64,000 bases of DNA from CBDBJK01 sp965206395 (lineage in GTDB: Bacteria > Chloroflexota > Dehalococcoidia > Lucifugimonadales > CATOSD01). The notes beneath the pieces were generated by a model. The model worked only from the letters and a program-made list of their open reading frames with translations, searched no databases and was not told the origin of the DNA. The stretch covers positions 62,001-126,000 of the forward strand of contig CBDBJK010000033.1 in the NCBI GenBank assembly GCA_965206395.1, given 5' to 3'. Numbering within the stretch: the stretch's first letter is position 1; every line of letters starts with the position of its first letter. The translations under genes were made by a program, and so were the position numbers. Shown piece after piece: positions 44,224 to 53,335 of this stretch.

Positions 44224-44596
44224 TAGTCCTAAAGAGGTAGCTCAGAGACAAAGCCCATCGTATCTTCGATGGGCGTTTGAAGTCGTCGACTATTGGGAAT
44301 CATTGTTGGCTGGTTATAGAGAGAGTGGAGTTCCACCGTTTAAAGGACTTGGGGCTTCATTGGGGGTAAAACTGGAATCTCCATCATTCGGATACTTGAG
44401 CAAGAAGGACAAAGCCCTACTGGTCGATGCTGTTGTTCTAGAATGCGAGGCGTTTATCACGCTGGATCGTAACCTTTGTCAAAACAGACTCCATTTCGAA
44501 TCGCGCGTTCCAATGAGGATCCTTGAACCACTGAGGATCCTTGAACCACTTACATACTCGGAACTGTTAAGACAATGGGCTCCGTTATTTGTCTAG
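44177..44596 (+). CDS. PIN-like-domain protein (possible toxin relic)
   Basis: A 139-aa frame starting at ATG 44177 after AAGGA. The C-terminal half (LSKKDKALLVDAVVLECEAF then ITLDRNLC) resembles the end of PIN-fold ribonucleases, where a Asp-x-x-Leu-Val-Ala region and a TxDxxL strand line the active site. The N-terminal half is not recognised. A six-residue duplication (RILEPL twice) comes from the 18-bp repeat at 44514. It follows a truncated DUF433 antitoxin gene, the usual partner. Whether it is active is unclear. Its codon use is more A+T-rich than the heme genes. Confidence 0.5.
   Translation: MFVGKRASLELVLSANSPKEVAQRQSPSYLRWAFEVVDYWESLLAGYRESGVPPFKGLGASLGVKLESPSFGYLSKKDKALLVDAVVLECEAFITLDRNLCQNRLHFESRVPMRILEPLRILEPLTYSELLRQWAPLFV
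44514..44549. repeat. 18-bp perfect tandem duplication in the PIN-like gene
   Basis: TGAGGATCCTTGAACCAC occurs twice in a row and adds six residues without changing the frame. Confidence 0.9.
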
Positions 44597-44693
44597 CTCA
44601 GCAGCGCATGACGGTTCGGTGAGGCGGAGCAGGTAGCCGGGATGGTCGGTGCCTTCGGAGGCGCACTGGCCGGCCAGCTTGCGGTACTCCCTT

Positions 44694-45095
44694 TCAGCGA
44701 GCGGTGTTCGCGGGTTGATGCGCCAGAAGGAAGTCGCGCACCTGGTTGATCGTCTTGGCGAACACGTCCTTTGACTCCTTCCAGGGATATGCCGTCACTT
44801 GGGCCTTGGGCGCCAACGCCATTAGGTCCATGGCGGCTTCGTACGAGTGCGCTGGTGTGTCGTCAGGCATGACCAGCATCGGCGTCTGGCACGAGCGCGC
44901 GAAGTCCCGCGACACACTGTACATGAAGTCCGGCTGGAGGCGGTAAAGGTTGTGCAAGTACTCCTCGACGATCTCCATCGTCACGTCAACTCGCCGAGAG
45001 CATAGCTCGGGGCCCCAGCTATCGCGGCCGGAGTCATACATGGCGTCCGGTGTTGCCTGTGCGTGCCCAACCGGCTGGCAGAGCACGCTGGCTAA
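44694..45095 (-). pseudogene. Alpha/beta-hydrolase, C-terminal half, cut by IS5
   Basis: The minus frame is open from the IS end (45095) to a stop at 44694. It reads YLHNLYRLQPDFMYSVSRDF, then QTPMLVMPDDTPAHSYEAAM with the catalytic-Asp strand of alpha/beta hydrolases, and ends VFAKTINQVRDFLLAHQP. The nucleophile half is missing. No continuation is found on the far side of the IS (45966 onward shows stops), so the rest is lost or rearranged. Confidence 0.6.
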
Positions 45096-45965
45096 GAGGG
45101 TGTCTAAAAACTGACCTTAGTTGTAGTTGGAGAGAAGATTGCCGAGCGTCTAAAGTGGCGTTCCATGAACAGGCAGAGTTATCCAAGCGACCTGAGCGAC
45201 CAACAATGGCAGCTACTCGAACCACTGCTGCCTCCTCCCAAACCGGGAGGCCGACCAATCAAGTACCCGCGTCGGGAGGTGATGAACGGTATTCTTTATG
45301 TGTTGCGTACCGGGTGCGCGTGGCGGATGCTTCCTCACGACCTGCCTCCTTGGCGCACCACATTCCACTACTTTCGCACTTGGCGGCGAGATGGGACCTG
45401 GGAGAGGATTCATGAAGTCCTACGTGACCAGTTGCGTCTGGCCGAAGGTCGCGCCGTCAGTCCCAGTGCAGCCATCATCGACAGCCAATCGGTCAAGACG
45501 ACGGAAAAAGGGGGCCTCGTGGCTATGATGCTGGTAAGAACGTCTGTGGAAGAAAGCGACACATCATCGTAGACACTACGGGGTTGCTGTTGACAGTGGT
45601 GGTGCATCCGGCAAACATTCAGGATCGAGACGGGGCTAGGTTGGCGTTCTACGCTTGGCCGGTCGGTTCCCTCGGCTGAGGCGGATATGGGCTGACGGGG
45701 CCTACGCAGGCAAGCTGGTACCATGGGTCAGGAACGTGTGTGGATGGGACTTGGAACTGGTACGGCGTCCATCCGGTCAACACACCTTTGAGGTACTTCC
45801 TCGTCGTTGGGTTGTCGAGCGGACGTTCGCATGGCTGGGTCGGTACCGAAGACTGAGCAAGGACTACGAGGAATCGCCGCAGACGACAGAAGCATGGATC
45901 TACGTCGCCATGACTGCCCTGATGCTAAGGCGGTTAGCTCACGCCAATGCTTTTTAGACACCCTC
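45096..45965 (+). mobile_element. IS5-family insertion sequence (IS427-like), inactive
   Basis: Perfect 15-bp inverted repeats GAGGGTGTCTAAAAA (45096-45110) and TTTTTAGACACCCTC (45951-45965) bound an 870-bp element. It is flanked by a TAA direct repeat (45093-45095 and 45966-45968), matching the short TNA duplications of this group. The transposase is broken twice. Confidence 0.9.
45165..45957 (+). pseudogene. IS5-family transposase, two frameshifts
   Basis: The N-terminal part (LSDQQWQLLEPLLPPPKPGG, then CAWRMLPHDLPPW) and AIIDSQSVKTTEKGG with the first catalytic Asp lie in one frame. The middle (GYDAGKNVCGRKRHIIVDTT) lies in a second. The end (RIWADGAYAG, WVVERTFAWLGRYRRLSKDY with the Glu) lies in a third. 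The breaks are near 45510 and 45650. In some IS5-group elements a single programmed shift joins two frames, but two shifts and a stop suggest a dead gene. Confidence 0.8.
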
Positions 45966-46230
45966 TAACACCGCCTACAAATGCAGTCAACCTTCGCGCT
46001 CCATACCACGAAGACCAGTGGTTCCTGGGGCAAACGCAATCGTAGTAGGTGATAAGAGTACAATAGAGAAGATTGAAGATGTCAAAGCGAAATAGAGCTT
46101 CGCTGGGGGCTATTTGGGAGTCTCTGGAAAACTTGACAGTCGGGTGTCTTGGTGTTAGCTTCCATCCACACTGGATTGAAACCAAAATCGGCATATCGAA
46201 TGTTGATAAAGAAAGATAGAGGAAAGTGGA
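45966..46230. other. Intergenic stretch right of the IS5
   Basis: A+T-rich and non-coding by eye. A TTGACA at about 46130 precedes the LLM gene, but the spaced -10 (TAGCTT) is poor. I see no other feature. Confidence 0.35.
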
Positions 46231-47097
46231 ATGGTAAAGAGTAAAAACTCGATATGGTTTGGTATCAACTCGCGTGGCCTCGCTTACGAGCGCCTGGTGC
46301 CAGTGGCGAAGGCCGCCGAAGCAGCCGGTTTTGTGAGCATGGCATTTGCGGATCGCCCTCCAGAGGACAGCCTGGAGGGTTGGACAGTTGCCACCGCCGT
46401 AGCCGTTCAGACCGAAAAAATAACGGTGACTCATTCGACACTGAACGTTCCTTATCGTAATCCGGCTCTGGTAGCGAAAATGGCCGCGACACTGGATTTT
46501 ATCACCGGTGGTCGGCTGTTGCTGACCCTTGGAGCGGGTGGTCAGGAAGGCCACACCACTGCTTATGGCATGAGCTATGGCACGCCCGGCGAACGCTATC
46601 AAGACTTGAAGGACGCAATCGCCATAATGCATGGATTGTGGAAAAACGACACATTTGATTACCAGGGACGCCGATACAATGTGCAGTCAGCGTCGGTAGA
46701 CCCCAAGCCTGTGAACGGCACCGTTCCCATCGTCATTGGAGCCGCAGGCCTTCGCATGTTGAGGCTCACCGGCGCTGTCGCGGATGGTTGGATCAAGAAT
46801 ATGGGCTGGCCCGAATCGCCAGAGCAGTATAGCGGTATGCTGTCCCTAATGGAGGAGGGCGCGGAGAAGGCTGGTCGCGACCCCGCTGTCATCAGGCGGG
46901 TGCTTAACGGCGCTGGCTACATAGGCAACGAAAGTTGCGCTGGAGGACTTCAGGGCACTGCCGAGCAAATCCTTCAAACCGTTGACGAATACGTGGAGCT
47001 TGGCGTAGATTACTTTCAGCTAGCCTTCGCCCCGGAGGGCGTAGAAAAGCAGCTTCAGCAGTTCGGGGAAGAGGTAATAGCCAGGGTCAATCGCTAG
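46231..47097 (+). CDS. Luciferase-like (LLM) flavin-dependent oxidoreductase
   Basis: A 288-aa TIM-barrel of the luciferase-like superfamily. Visible: VTHSTLNVPYRNPALVAKMA, TLDFITGGRLLLTLGAGGQE, KDAIAIMHGLWKNDTFDYQG, VPIVIGAAGLRMLRLTGAVA and the closing DYFQLAFA. The NPALVAKMAATLDFITGGR motif is typical of F420-dependent methylene-H4MPT reductase-like members. Cofactor and substrate remain open. It differs clearly from the one at 35068, so they are not recent duplicates. Confidence 0.88.
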   Translation: MVKSKNSIWFGINSRGLAYERLVPVAKAAEAAGFVSMAFADRPPEDSLEGWTVATAVAVQTEKITVTHSTLNVPYRNPALVAKMAATLDFITGGRLLLTLGAGGQEGHTTAYGMSYGTPGERYQDLKDAIAIMHGLWKNDTFDYQGRRYNVQSASVDPKPVNGTVPIVIGAAGLRMLRLTGAVADGWIKNMGWPESPEQYSGMLSLMEEGAEKAGRDPAVIRRVLNGAGYIGNESCAGGLQGTAEQILQTVDEYVELGVDYFQLAFAPEGVEKQLQQFGEEVIARVNR

Positions 47098-47178
47098 AAG
47101 TGACGAAGTGTTACGACAGGAGTTACTGGTTTCTGCCTTGATTATTAATATTTCAGCCGATTAATACGGCAGAAGTCT

Positions 47179-47261
47179 CACCCTCACCTCAATCCTCTCC
47201 CATCCGAGGGAGAGGAAGTTATCCCCTTCTCCCTTGACGGGAGAAGGTTGGGATGAGGGTG
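47179..47261. repeat. Compound hairpin (dispersed family A)
   Basis: Outer arms CACCCTCACCTCAATCC and GGTTGGGATGAGGGTG enclose two smaller hairpins (CCTCTCCC/GGGAGAGG and CCTTCTCCC/GGGAGAAGG), so the strand could fold into a three-way junction. Related CCTC/GAGG palindromes occur at 14078, 20791 and 53350. Confidence 0.7.
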
Positions 47262-47349
47262 TTCCTCCGCGAAATAATCTTTTAGCAATTTATGCAAAAG
47301 CGAATGGATTGACACACTTCGCATCATGCGCTATCAAGGAGTCATAGTT

Positions 47350-48141
47350 ATGCTTCCCAAGGAATACGATATCGAGGGCAAGACCGTCATCATCACGGGG
47401 GCCGCCAGGGGCATTGGCAAGGGCATTGCTCGCGTGCTTGCCGAGGCGGGCGCTAAGGTAATGGTAACGTCTCTGACAGACCGCTACCTCAAACCTCTGG
47501 CAGACGAGATGTCGGCGGCAGGTCATCCAATCGAGGCCGTTACCGCAGACGCGACGAAGGCGGAAGACTGGAAGCGGACTGTAGACGTTGCGATGGAGCG
47601 ATGGGGGCACATCGACGTGCTTATCAACAACCTTGGCGATGCCCTTCGCAAGCCTCTTCTGCCTGCGCCCGGTGCTTCCGGTCAGAGTCCCATCACTGAT
47701 GAGGAGTGGCGGTTTGTCATAGACATCAACCTCACCGAGGCGTTCCTAGGCTGTCGCGCCGTCGGGCCGCATTTCATTGAGCGTCGCAAAGGGAAGGTCA
47801 TCAATATCAGCGGGTTCGCCGCCCGCAAGGGAAGCCCGGAGATGCTGGCGTATTCCGTCGCCAAAGCTGGTCTGGCACGGCTGACACAGACGCTGGCCCT
47901 GGAGTGGGCGTCCTATGGCATCAACGTTAACTCCATCGCTCCCGGCATATTCCCTGACGCCGAGACAGGTGATCCGAATCAGGTAGCAGGTTCGACAGAG
48001 AGAGCCAAGACCACTGTTCCGCTGGGTCGTGTTGGTGAGCTGCGCGAGGTTGGTCTGCTGGCGTTGTATCTGGCGTCCGATGCTTCTGCCTATATGACGG
48101 GCGAGACGATCTACCTGGACGGTGGTCTCAGTAACGCCTAG
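47350..48141 (+). CDS. Short-chain dehydrogenase/reductase (SDR)
   Basis: A classical SDR of 263 aa. It has the cofactor motif T16-G-A-A-R-G-I-G23, NNLG in place of NNAG, the catalytic Tyr and Lys in YSVAKAG, the Ser in VINISGFAA, and INVNSIAPG. ATG 47350 has AAGGAG eight bases before it; an in-frame ATG at 47326 lacks a site. It probably oxidises or reduces an alcohol or 3-oxoacyl group in the cytoplasm. The C-terminus DAETGDPNQ has a small insertion before the last helix. Confidence 0.9.
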   Translation: MLPKEYDIEGKTVIITGAARGIGKGIARVLAEAGAKVMVTSLTDRYLKPLADEMSAAGHPIEAVTADATKAEDWKRTVDVAMERWGHIDVLINNLGDALRKPLLPAPGASGQSPITDEEWRFVIDINLTEAFLGCRAVGPHFIERRKGKVINISGFAARKGSPEMLAYSVAKAGLARLTQTLALEWASYGINVNSIAPGIFPDAETGDPNQVAGSTERAKTTVPLGRVGELREVGLLALYLASDASAYMTGETIYLDGGLSNA

Positions 48142-48195
48142 ATAGTTTTCTTAAAACGTCTTTTAACCAGGACAGGTATTCATGCCGCTTCCGAT

Positions 48196-49104
48196 ATGAA
48201 ATTCTTGAATATTGTCATCGTCTTCTTCGGCATAATTACCCTGATGTTTTCAGGATGTAGTGGCTTGAGCGAAACTCAGATGCACTACAATGCTGGAATC
48301 GAACTTGGCGAGCAAGGGCGCTTCGAAGAGGCTATAGCGGAATATGACGAAGTTATAAGGATTGATCCTCGGATAGCTTCCGCCTACAACAACAGAGGTA
48401 TCGCCCACCGTAGGCTGAACCAGTTCCATCAGGCCATCGCTGACTACGACGATGCCATCAGGCTGGACGCCCAGTATGCCCTGGCCTATGTTAATCGGGG
48501 TAATGCCTATTACGGTCTAGACCAGCCTCAGCGGGCCATCGAGGACTTTAATGAAGCTATCAGACTTGACCCTGATCTGGAAGCGGCTCGCGTGAACCGT
48601 CGCATGGTGATCTCTGAGTTGAGTCAAGCACGGCAAGCCAAACCCCCTAAAAACTTTCTCGAATACTATAACCGAGGCACTGCGTACGATGAGCAGGGAA
48701 AATACAACCTGGCTATCACCGATTTCGACGATGCCATAAGGCTTAATCCTGAGTTTGCGCCACCATATGTTAGCCGAGGCCTTATCTACCATAATATGGG
48801 TGAGCCTGATCGGGCCATCCGAGATTATGATATGGCTATAATGCTAGACCCCCAAAATGCCAATCCTTACTTGAAAAGAGGTGAAGCCTACTATTTTCTC
48901 GGCGAGCTTGAATGGGCCATCCTGGACTATGGCGAGGCCATAATTTTAGACCCGCAAGAGGCCCAGGCCTACGCACGCAGGGCGATAGCATATACCCGCC
49001 TGGAGGATGATGAGGCAGCCCTACAAGACGTTGAGCGCGCGGCGGCCCTGGGGTACGACCGCGACAGCCTGGAAGATGCAATCAAGAAAATCGTCTCACA
49101 ATAA
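48196..49104 (+). CDS. TPR-repeat lipoprotein
   Basis: A 302-aa protein with a lipoprotein signal (IVIVFFGIITLMFSGC) followed by tetratricopeptide repeats: units such as AGIELGEQGRFEEAIAEYDE, NNRGIAHRRLNQFHQAIADY and KRGEAYYFLGELEWAILDYG. I count about seven units, with a short break near residue 150. TPR lipoproteins act as scaffolds outside the membrane; a partner is not indicated. No strong ribosome binding site is seen before the ATG at 48196. Confidence 0.88.
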   Translation: MKFLNIVIVFFGIITLMFSGCSGLSETQMHYNAGIELGEQGRFEEAIAEYDEVIRIDPRIASAYNNRGIAHRRLNQFHQAIADYDDAIRLDAQYALAYVNRGNAYYGLDQPQRAIEDFNEAIRLDPDLEAARVNRRMVISELSQARQAKPPKNFLEYYNRGTAYDEQGKYNLAITDFDDAIRLNPEFAPPYVSRGLIYHNMGEPDRAIRDYDMAIMLDPQNANPYLKRGEAYYFLGELEWAILDYGEAIILDPQEAQAYARRAIAYTRLEDDEAALQDVERAAALGYDRDSLEDAIKKIVSQ

Positions 49105-49201
49105 TAGCGGACTGGCTGCTTTCCAGTGTTGCCCTGGCTAATGGGAAAAGGTATGCTACCATGTTGACGCGATAATTCTGAATTTCTAGGGAGGGACCTG
49201 A

Positions 49202-50842
49202 ATGAACGTACTCGAAGCAGTAGCACGAATCCTGAAGATGGAAGGCGTTGAGTGGATTTCGTGCTTTCCGTCTAACGAACTCATCGAGGTAGTAGCCAAA
49301 GAAGGCATCAGGCCGATAATGTTTCGCCACGAGCGTGGCGCGCTCATGGCCGCCGACGGCTTCAGCCGCATGAACAACCGCGAGAAGTTTGGTGTCATCA
49401 TCACACAGGGAGGCCCCGGATCCGAAAACTCGATGGGCGGACTCGCACAGGCATTTGCCGACAACGTTCCCATCCTGTACCTTCCAGGCGGCCCGAATGT
49501 CGCCCAGCACTCAGTTCGACCAAATTTCTCTCCGGTGCGCACCTACGAATCAGTCTCCAAGACTGGCGAGGTGCTATTCAAGGCCGATCAGGTTGCCAAC
49601 GTAATGCGACGAGCCTTCCACGCCCTTCGCAACGGACGCCCCGGCCCCGTCATCGTCGAGATTCCCGGCGACGTTGCCGCTCAGGAAGTCGCTGAGTCGG
49701 CTATGAACTACCAGCCTCCCAAAAGGCATCCACAGTCTCCTTCGGCTGGCGATGTCAAAGACGCAGTCAAGCTGATGCTGGACGCAAAGAAGCCCGTAAT
49801 CTGGTCTGGTATGGGTGTGCTGCTCTCCGATTCGTCGGACGAGTTGAGGGAGCTTGCCGAGTTGACAGAGATACCTGTCTACTGCACCATGCCGGGCAAA
49901 TCCGGGTTCGACGAGCGTCATCCGCTATCACTGGGTTCGGGCAGCGGCGCGACTGGACAACATGCCCGGCGCTGGCTTCAGGAGTCGGACGTGCTGATAG
50001 CCCTTGGCTCCAGCATGAGCAGGACGGGCTACGGGCAACCCATTCCCGATGGCAAGCTAATCATCCATAACACCGAGAGCATCGAAGACCTTAACAAAGA
50101 ATACACGGTTGACGTTGGCATTCCCGGAGACGCCAAACTGACGATCCAGATGCTTATAGATGAGGTCAAGTCTCAGATAGGCGAGAACGGGCGCAAGGGC
50201 CAGACCAAAGTGGCTGCCGAGGTCGCCGAAATCAAGAAGCAGTGGCTCTCAGAATGGGCCGACATTCTGAATTCTAACGAGGTTCCGATTAACACATACA
50301 AGGTAATCGGCGAAATCGAGCGCAACCTCGACCATGAAAACAGCATCGTCACGCACGACGCGGGCGCTCCCCGCGATACGATCATGCCCTTTTACACGGC
50401 TACTGTCCCACACAGCTACGTCGGCTGGGGCAAGACCACGCACCTGGGCTACGGCATACCTCTGATGATTGGCGCAAAGCTGGCGAAACCAGACAAGTTC
50501 TGCATGAACTTCATGGGCGACGGCGCGTTCGGCATGTCTGGCCTGGACATCGAGACCGCCGTGCGCTCCGGCGCGGCAATTACGACGATTGTGCTCAACA
50601 ACGGTGGCATGGCTACCTACCCTGGCGGCTACCCGACTGCACGAGAACTTTTCGACGTCACGCACATGGGCGGCGATTACGCCAAGATAGCTGAAGGCAT
50701 GGGCGCGGTGGGTATCACCGTCACCGATCCTAACGATGTCGCCGACGCGCTCAAGCAGGCGCAGAAGCACAACGCCGAGGGCAGAACGGTGCTGCTGGAC
50801 ATCCATAGCAACCTAGAGGCTCGCAGATCGCGCTTCGACTAA
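49202..50842 (+). CDS. Thiamine-diphosphate enzyme (acetolactate-synthase-like)
   Basis: A 546-aa ThDP enzyme with the three-domain layout of acetolactate synthase, benzoylformate decarboxylase and oxalyl-CoA decarboxylase. The N-terminal domain has the catalytic Glu in FRHERGALMAADGFSR and ITQGGPGSENSMGG. The middle domain (KKPVIWSGMGVLLSDSSDEL) is present. The C-terminal ThDP motif is GDGAFGMSGLDIETAVRSG, ending in LNNGG. No regulatory subunit gene is near, so a catabolic carboligase or decarboxylase is more likely than valine biosynthesis. GGGAGGG precedes ATG 49202. Confidence 0.87.
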   Translation: MNVLEAVARILKMEGVEWISCFPSNELIEVVAKEGIRPIMFRHERGALMAADGFSRMNNREKFGVIITQGGPGSENSMGGLAQAFADNVPILYLPGGPNVAQHSVRPNFSPVRTYESVSKTGEVLFKADQVANVMRRAFHALRNGRPGPVIVEIPGDVAAQEVAESAMNYQPPKRHPQSPSAGDVKDAVKLMLDAKKPVIWSGMGVLLSDSSDELRELAELTEIPVYCTMPGKSGFDERHPLSLGSGSGATGQHARRWLQESDVLIALGSSMSRTGYGQPIPDGKLIIHNTESIEDLNKEYTVDVGIPGDAKLTIQMLIDEVKSQIGENGRKGQTKVAAEVAEIKKQWLSEWADILNSNEVPINTYKVIGEIERNLDHENSIVTHDAGAPRDTIMPFYTATVPHSYVGWGKTTHLGYGIPLMIGAKLAKPDKFCMNFMGDGAFGMSGLDIETAVRSGAAITTIVLNNGGMATYPGGYPTARELFDVTHMGGDYAKIAEGMGAVGITVTDPNDVADALKQAQKHNAEGRTVLLDIHSNLEARRSRFD

Positions 50843-50878
50843 TTGGGTCGTTGATATGATACTCAGCGCGAAGTAACA

Positions 50879-50947
50879 ACCGCAGAGTACGCAGAATTCG
50901 CAGAGAGATACCCTTGGATATGTTCTTCCCTCTGCGCGCTCTGCGGT
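50879..50947. repeat. Inverted repeat between converging genes (family C)
   Basis: Arms ACCGCAGAG and CTCTGCGGT, with further imperfect pairing inside (ACGCAGA / TCTGCGCG). It lies between a rightward and a leftward stop codon and could end transcription from both sides. Confidence 0.6.
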
Positions 50948-50964
50948 GCAACTATAGATAGCTT

Positions 50965-51732
50965 CTAAAAGCGAGGCTCGCGCTTCTCAAGAAAGGCTGT
51001 CATCGCCTCGCGCGGGTGGCTGGTTGCGAAGCAGAGTGCGAAGGCTTTGATGCTGTACTCCGCTGCCTCCGTTTCCCCCGGCTCAAGCCATCTGGCGATG
51101 ATGTCCTTCTGGACGGAGAGGATGTAACGGCTCATGCTCATGAAGCCCCGCGCCGTTTCTAGGGCCGCATCGTCCAGATGATCGGGAGAGACTACGCGGT
51201 CTACGAGGCCCATTTGCAGGGCCTCCTGCGCGTCAACAGTCTCTCCCGTGAGTATCATGGCGCGCGCTCGACCCAGACCTATGGTGCGCGGCAGCAGCGA
51301 CGCCTCGATTACCGACGGCACGCCTACCCTGACCTCTGGCAATCCGAATTGCGCGTCCTCGGCTGCGATGCGTATGTCGCAAGCCAGAGCAAGCTCCAGC
51401 GCTCCGCCAAGGCATGGCCCTCGAATAGCTGCAACGACAGGCAGTGGCAGTGTAAGAAGGCCGCGAGCGCACTCGTGGTGCGCGCGTATGAACGTTTCTG
51501 CGTCCAACGGGGTCAGGTCTCTCATCTTCTGCAGGTCAACACCGGCTGAGAAGCCACGATTTTCGGCTCCCTGAAGTATCACAGCACGAACGCTTTGCTC
51601 GGAGGCGACTTCGCGCAGATTTCCTGTCAGGGCGTCGAATGCCTCTTTATGCAGAAGATTAAGCGGGCCACGCCCCTGAATCGCTAAAAATGCTATGTTT
51701 TCTTGAATCGTGATATTCGTCTCTGATGTCAT
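50965..51732 (-). CDS. Enoyl-CoA hydratase/isomerase family protein
   Basis: A 255-aa crotonase-fold protein. The oxyanion-hole segments are seen as ENRGFSAGVDLQKM and AIRGPCLGGALELALACD, with AQFGLPEVRVGVPSVIEASL following; the Glu of PEV may serve as a catalytic residue. ATG 51732 is chosen, with AGAGGGA upstream; a TTG at 51738 is the alternative. Likely acts on a CoA thioester in beta-oxidation-like breakdown. Confidence 0.88.
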   Translation of the reverse strand: MTSETNITIQENIAFLAIQGRGPLNLLHKEAFDALTGNLREVASEQSVRAVILQGAENRGFSAGVDLQKMRDLTPLDAETFIRAHHECARGLLTLPLPVVAAIRGPCLGGALELALACDIRIAAEDAQFGLPEVRVGVPSVIEASLLPRTIGLGRARAMILTGETVDAQEALQMGLVDRVVSPDHLDDAALETARGFMSMSRYILSVQKDIIARWLEPGETEAAEYSIKAFALCFATSHPREAMTAFLEKREPRF

Positions 51733-51877
51733 GCTCAAATCCCTCTATCCCGCATTCCAATCGCCTTATACTGTACGAAAGGACAGTATCGAGACTGCCC
51801 CATAGCGCGGTGTGGTAAACTGCGTTTATCGCTTACGCTTCGAAGGCCCGGATAGTTCATCATAAAGGGGCTTCAGT

Positions 51878-53245
51878 ATGCTTAGCAATTCATCATTACA
51901 AGACACTAGCCCAATTCGCGCGTTCGTGAGCGATTACCTCGACAAGACGCGACAGTTCAGCCGCAACGCGAACCTCTATGTGTTGCATGTCATCGGCATG
52001 GACATGATTCACGGCTCGTTCAGCGTGCTGTTTAACTTGTACTTGCTCGCCATCGGATTCGACATACGGTTTATCGGCTTGCGGCTTATGATTGGCTTCA
52101 TTGCCAGCGCGATAACCGCGATGCCCGCCGGACTCGTCTCTGACCGCATTGGCCGCAAGGCGTCGTTCATCCTTGGCGACGGCGTTGGCGCTGTCATTGG
52201 CCTCATCATGATAAGCACTCAGAACGAATTTGTTCTGCTTGCGGGGCCAGCCCTCGTTGCCTTCTTCAATAACCTGCACCACACCTCTGAGGCCGCGTTC
52301 ATGATGGAAAACAGCAAGGCTAAAGAGCGCGTGCATCTGTTCTCGGTGGCTGGGAGCTTCCGCACGACGTCGGCGATGATGGGCGCGCTAATAGCAGGCC
52401 TTATTCCAGCGTTGTTCATCGACGACATCGGTAAGGTGGACGCCTATAGATATGCGTCTTATGCTGGCCTGGCGTTGTGGTTTATCTCGCTCATCCCTGC
52501 GCTTATGCTGCGCTCGATGGAAGCTGAGGAGCATCCTGAGAAACAGACCGAGCGCGTGAAGCAAGCCAAGAACAGGGTTGCTGGTTTGTTCGCGGACATC
52601 AAACACCCTCGCCGAATCACTTACTTTGTGTTAACAAGCGCAATCCTTGCCCTTGGGACAGCCGCCGTTGCTCCGTTAATCAACGTAGTCTTCCATGAAG
52701 GCCACATCCACGCGGATGAAGGGGAAATCGGAGTCGTTTTCGCGGCAGGCGAACTGTCACTGGCTCTTGCGACGCTGTTTGTGCCGCTCGTAGCTGCGCG
52801 AATGCTCAAGGTTGACGCGATTGCGCTTATGCGAATCCTTGCCTTGCCCTTCATACTGGGCATGGCGGCTCTGCCGCTTATTCTCGGCGAAGGCGCGCTG
52901 TTGATACTTCTCGTAGGCGCGTCGCATGTTGGACGGATTGCCATCTTCCGAATGAGTAGGCCGTTAGACGACGCATTTAACATGGAGGTGCTGGAACCCC
53001 GCGAGCGCGCCACCAGCACAGGCATCGAGATTGCCGTCGGTGGAGCGGTTTCCGCGTTCGCCGTATTTGTCGGGTCGAGGCTATTGGCTTCAGGAGATTT
53101 CGCAACGCCGTTTGTGATTATGGCAGGAGCTTATCTAGTCTCGACGATAATATACTGGCGCATGTTCAGGCCACTGGAGGTTTCGGAGGCAGAGGTCAAA
53201 GCCTCGGATACGGAGCTTACCCCTGGTATCGCGACTGCGGACTGA
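51878..53245 (+). CDS. MFS transporter
   Basis: A 455-aa inner-membrane protein with about twelve hydrophobic helices. The MFS loop is GLVSDRIGRKASFILGDGVG, and a central cytoplasmic loop is charged (MEAEEHPEKQTERVKQAKNR). AAAGGGG precedes the ATG. No substrate can be assigned. It converges on the enoyl-CoA hydratase gene cluster. Confidence 0.87.
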   Translation: MLSNSSLQDTSPIRAFVSDYLDKTRQFSRNANLYVLHVIGMDMIHGSFSVLFNLYLLAIGFDIRFIGLRLMIGFIASAITAMPAGLVSDRIGRKASFILGDGVGAVIGLIMISTQNEFVLLAGPALVAFFNNLHHTSEAAFMMENSKAKERVHLFSVAGSFRTTSAMMGALIAGLIPALFIDDIGKVDAYRYASYAGLALWFISLIPALMLRSMEAEEHPEKQTERVKQAKNRVAGLFADIKHPRRITYFVLTSAILALGTAAVAPLINVVFHEGHIHADEGEIGVVFAAGELSLALATLFVPLVAARMLKVDAIALMRILALPFILGMAALPLILGEGALLILLVGASHVGRIAIFRMSRPLDDAFNMEVLEPRERATSTGIEIAVGGAVSAFAVFVGSRLLASGDFATPFVIMAGAYLVSTIIYWRMFRPLEVSEAEVKASDTELTPGIATAD

Positions 53246-53335
53246 TGCCAGGTACGGCTGGACTGGGTATGTGAAATGTGCATACCTGATTATGCAAGGC
53301 GACGTGGCGACCTCACCCCCGCGCCAGTTAGGGCT

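Noticed and set aside
36132..45965. Composite transposon carrying the heme genes
   Set aside because: The flanking elements belong to different families (IS1182 and IS5) with different ends, so they cannot move the block together.
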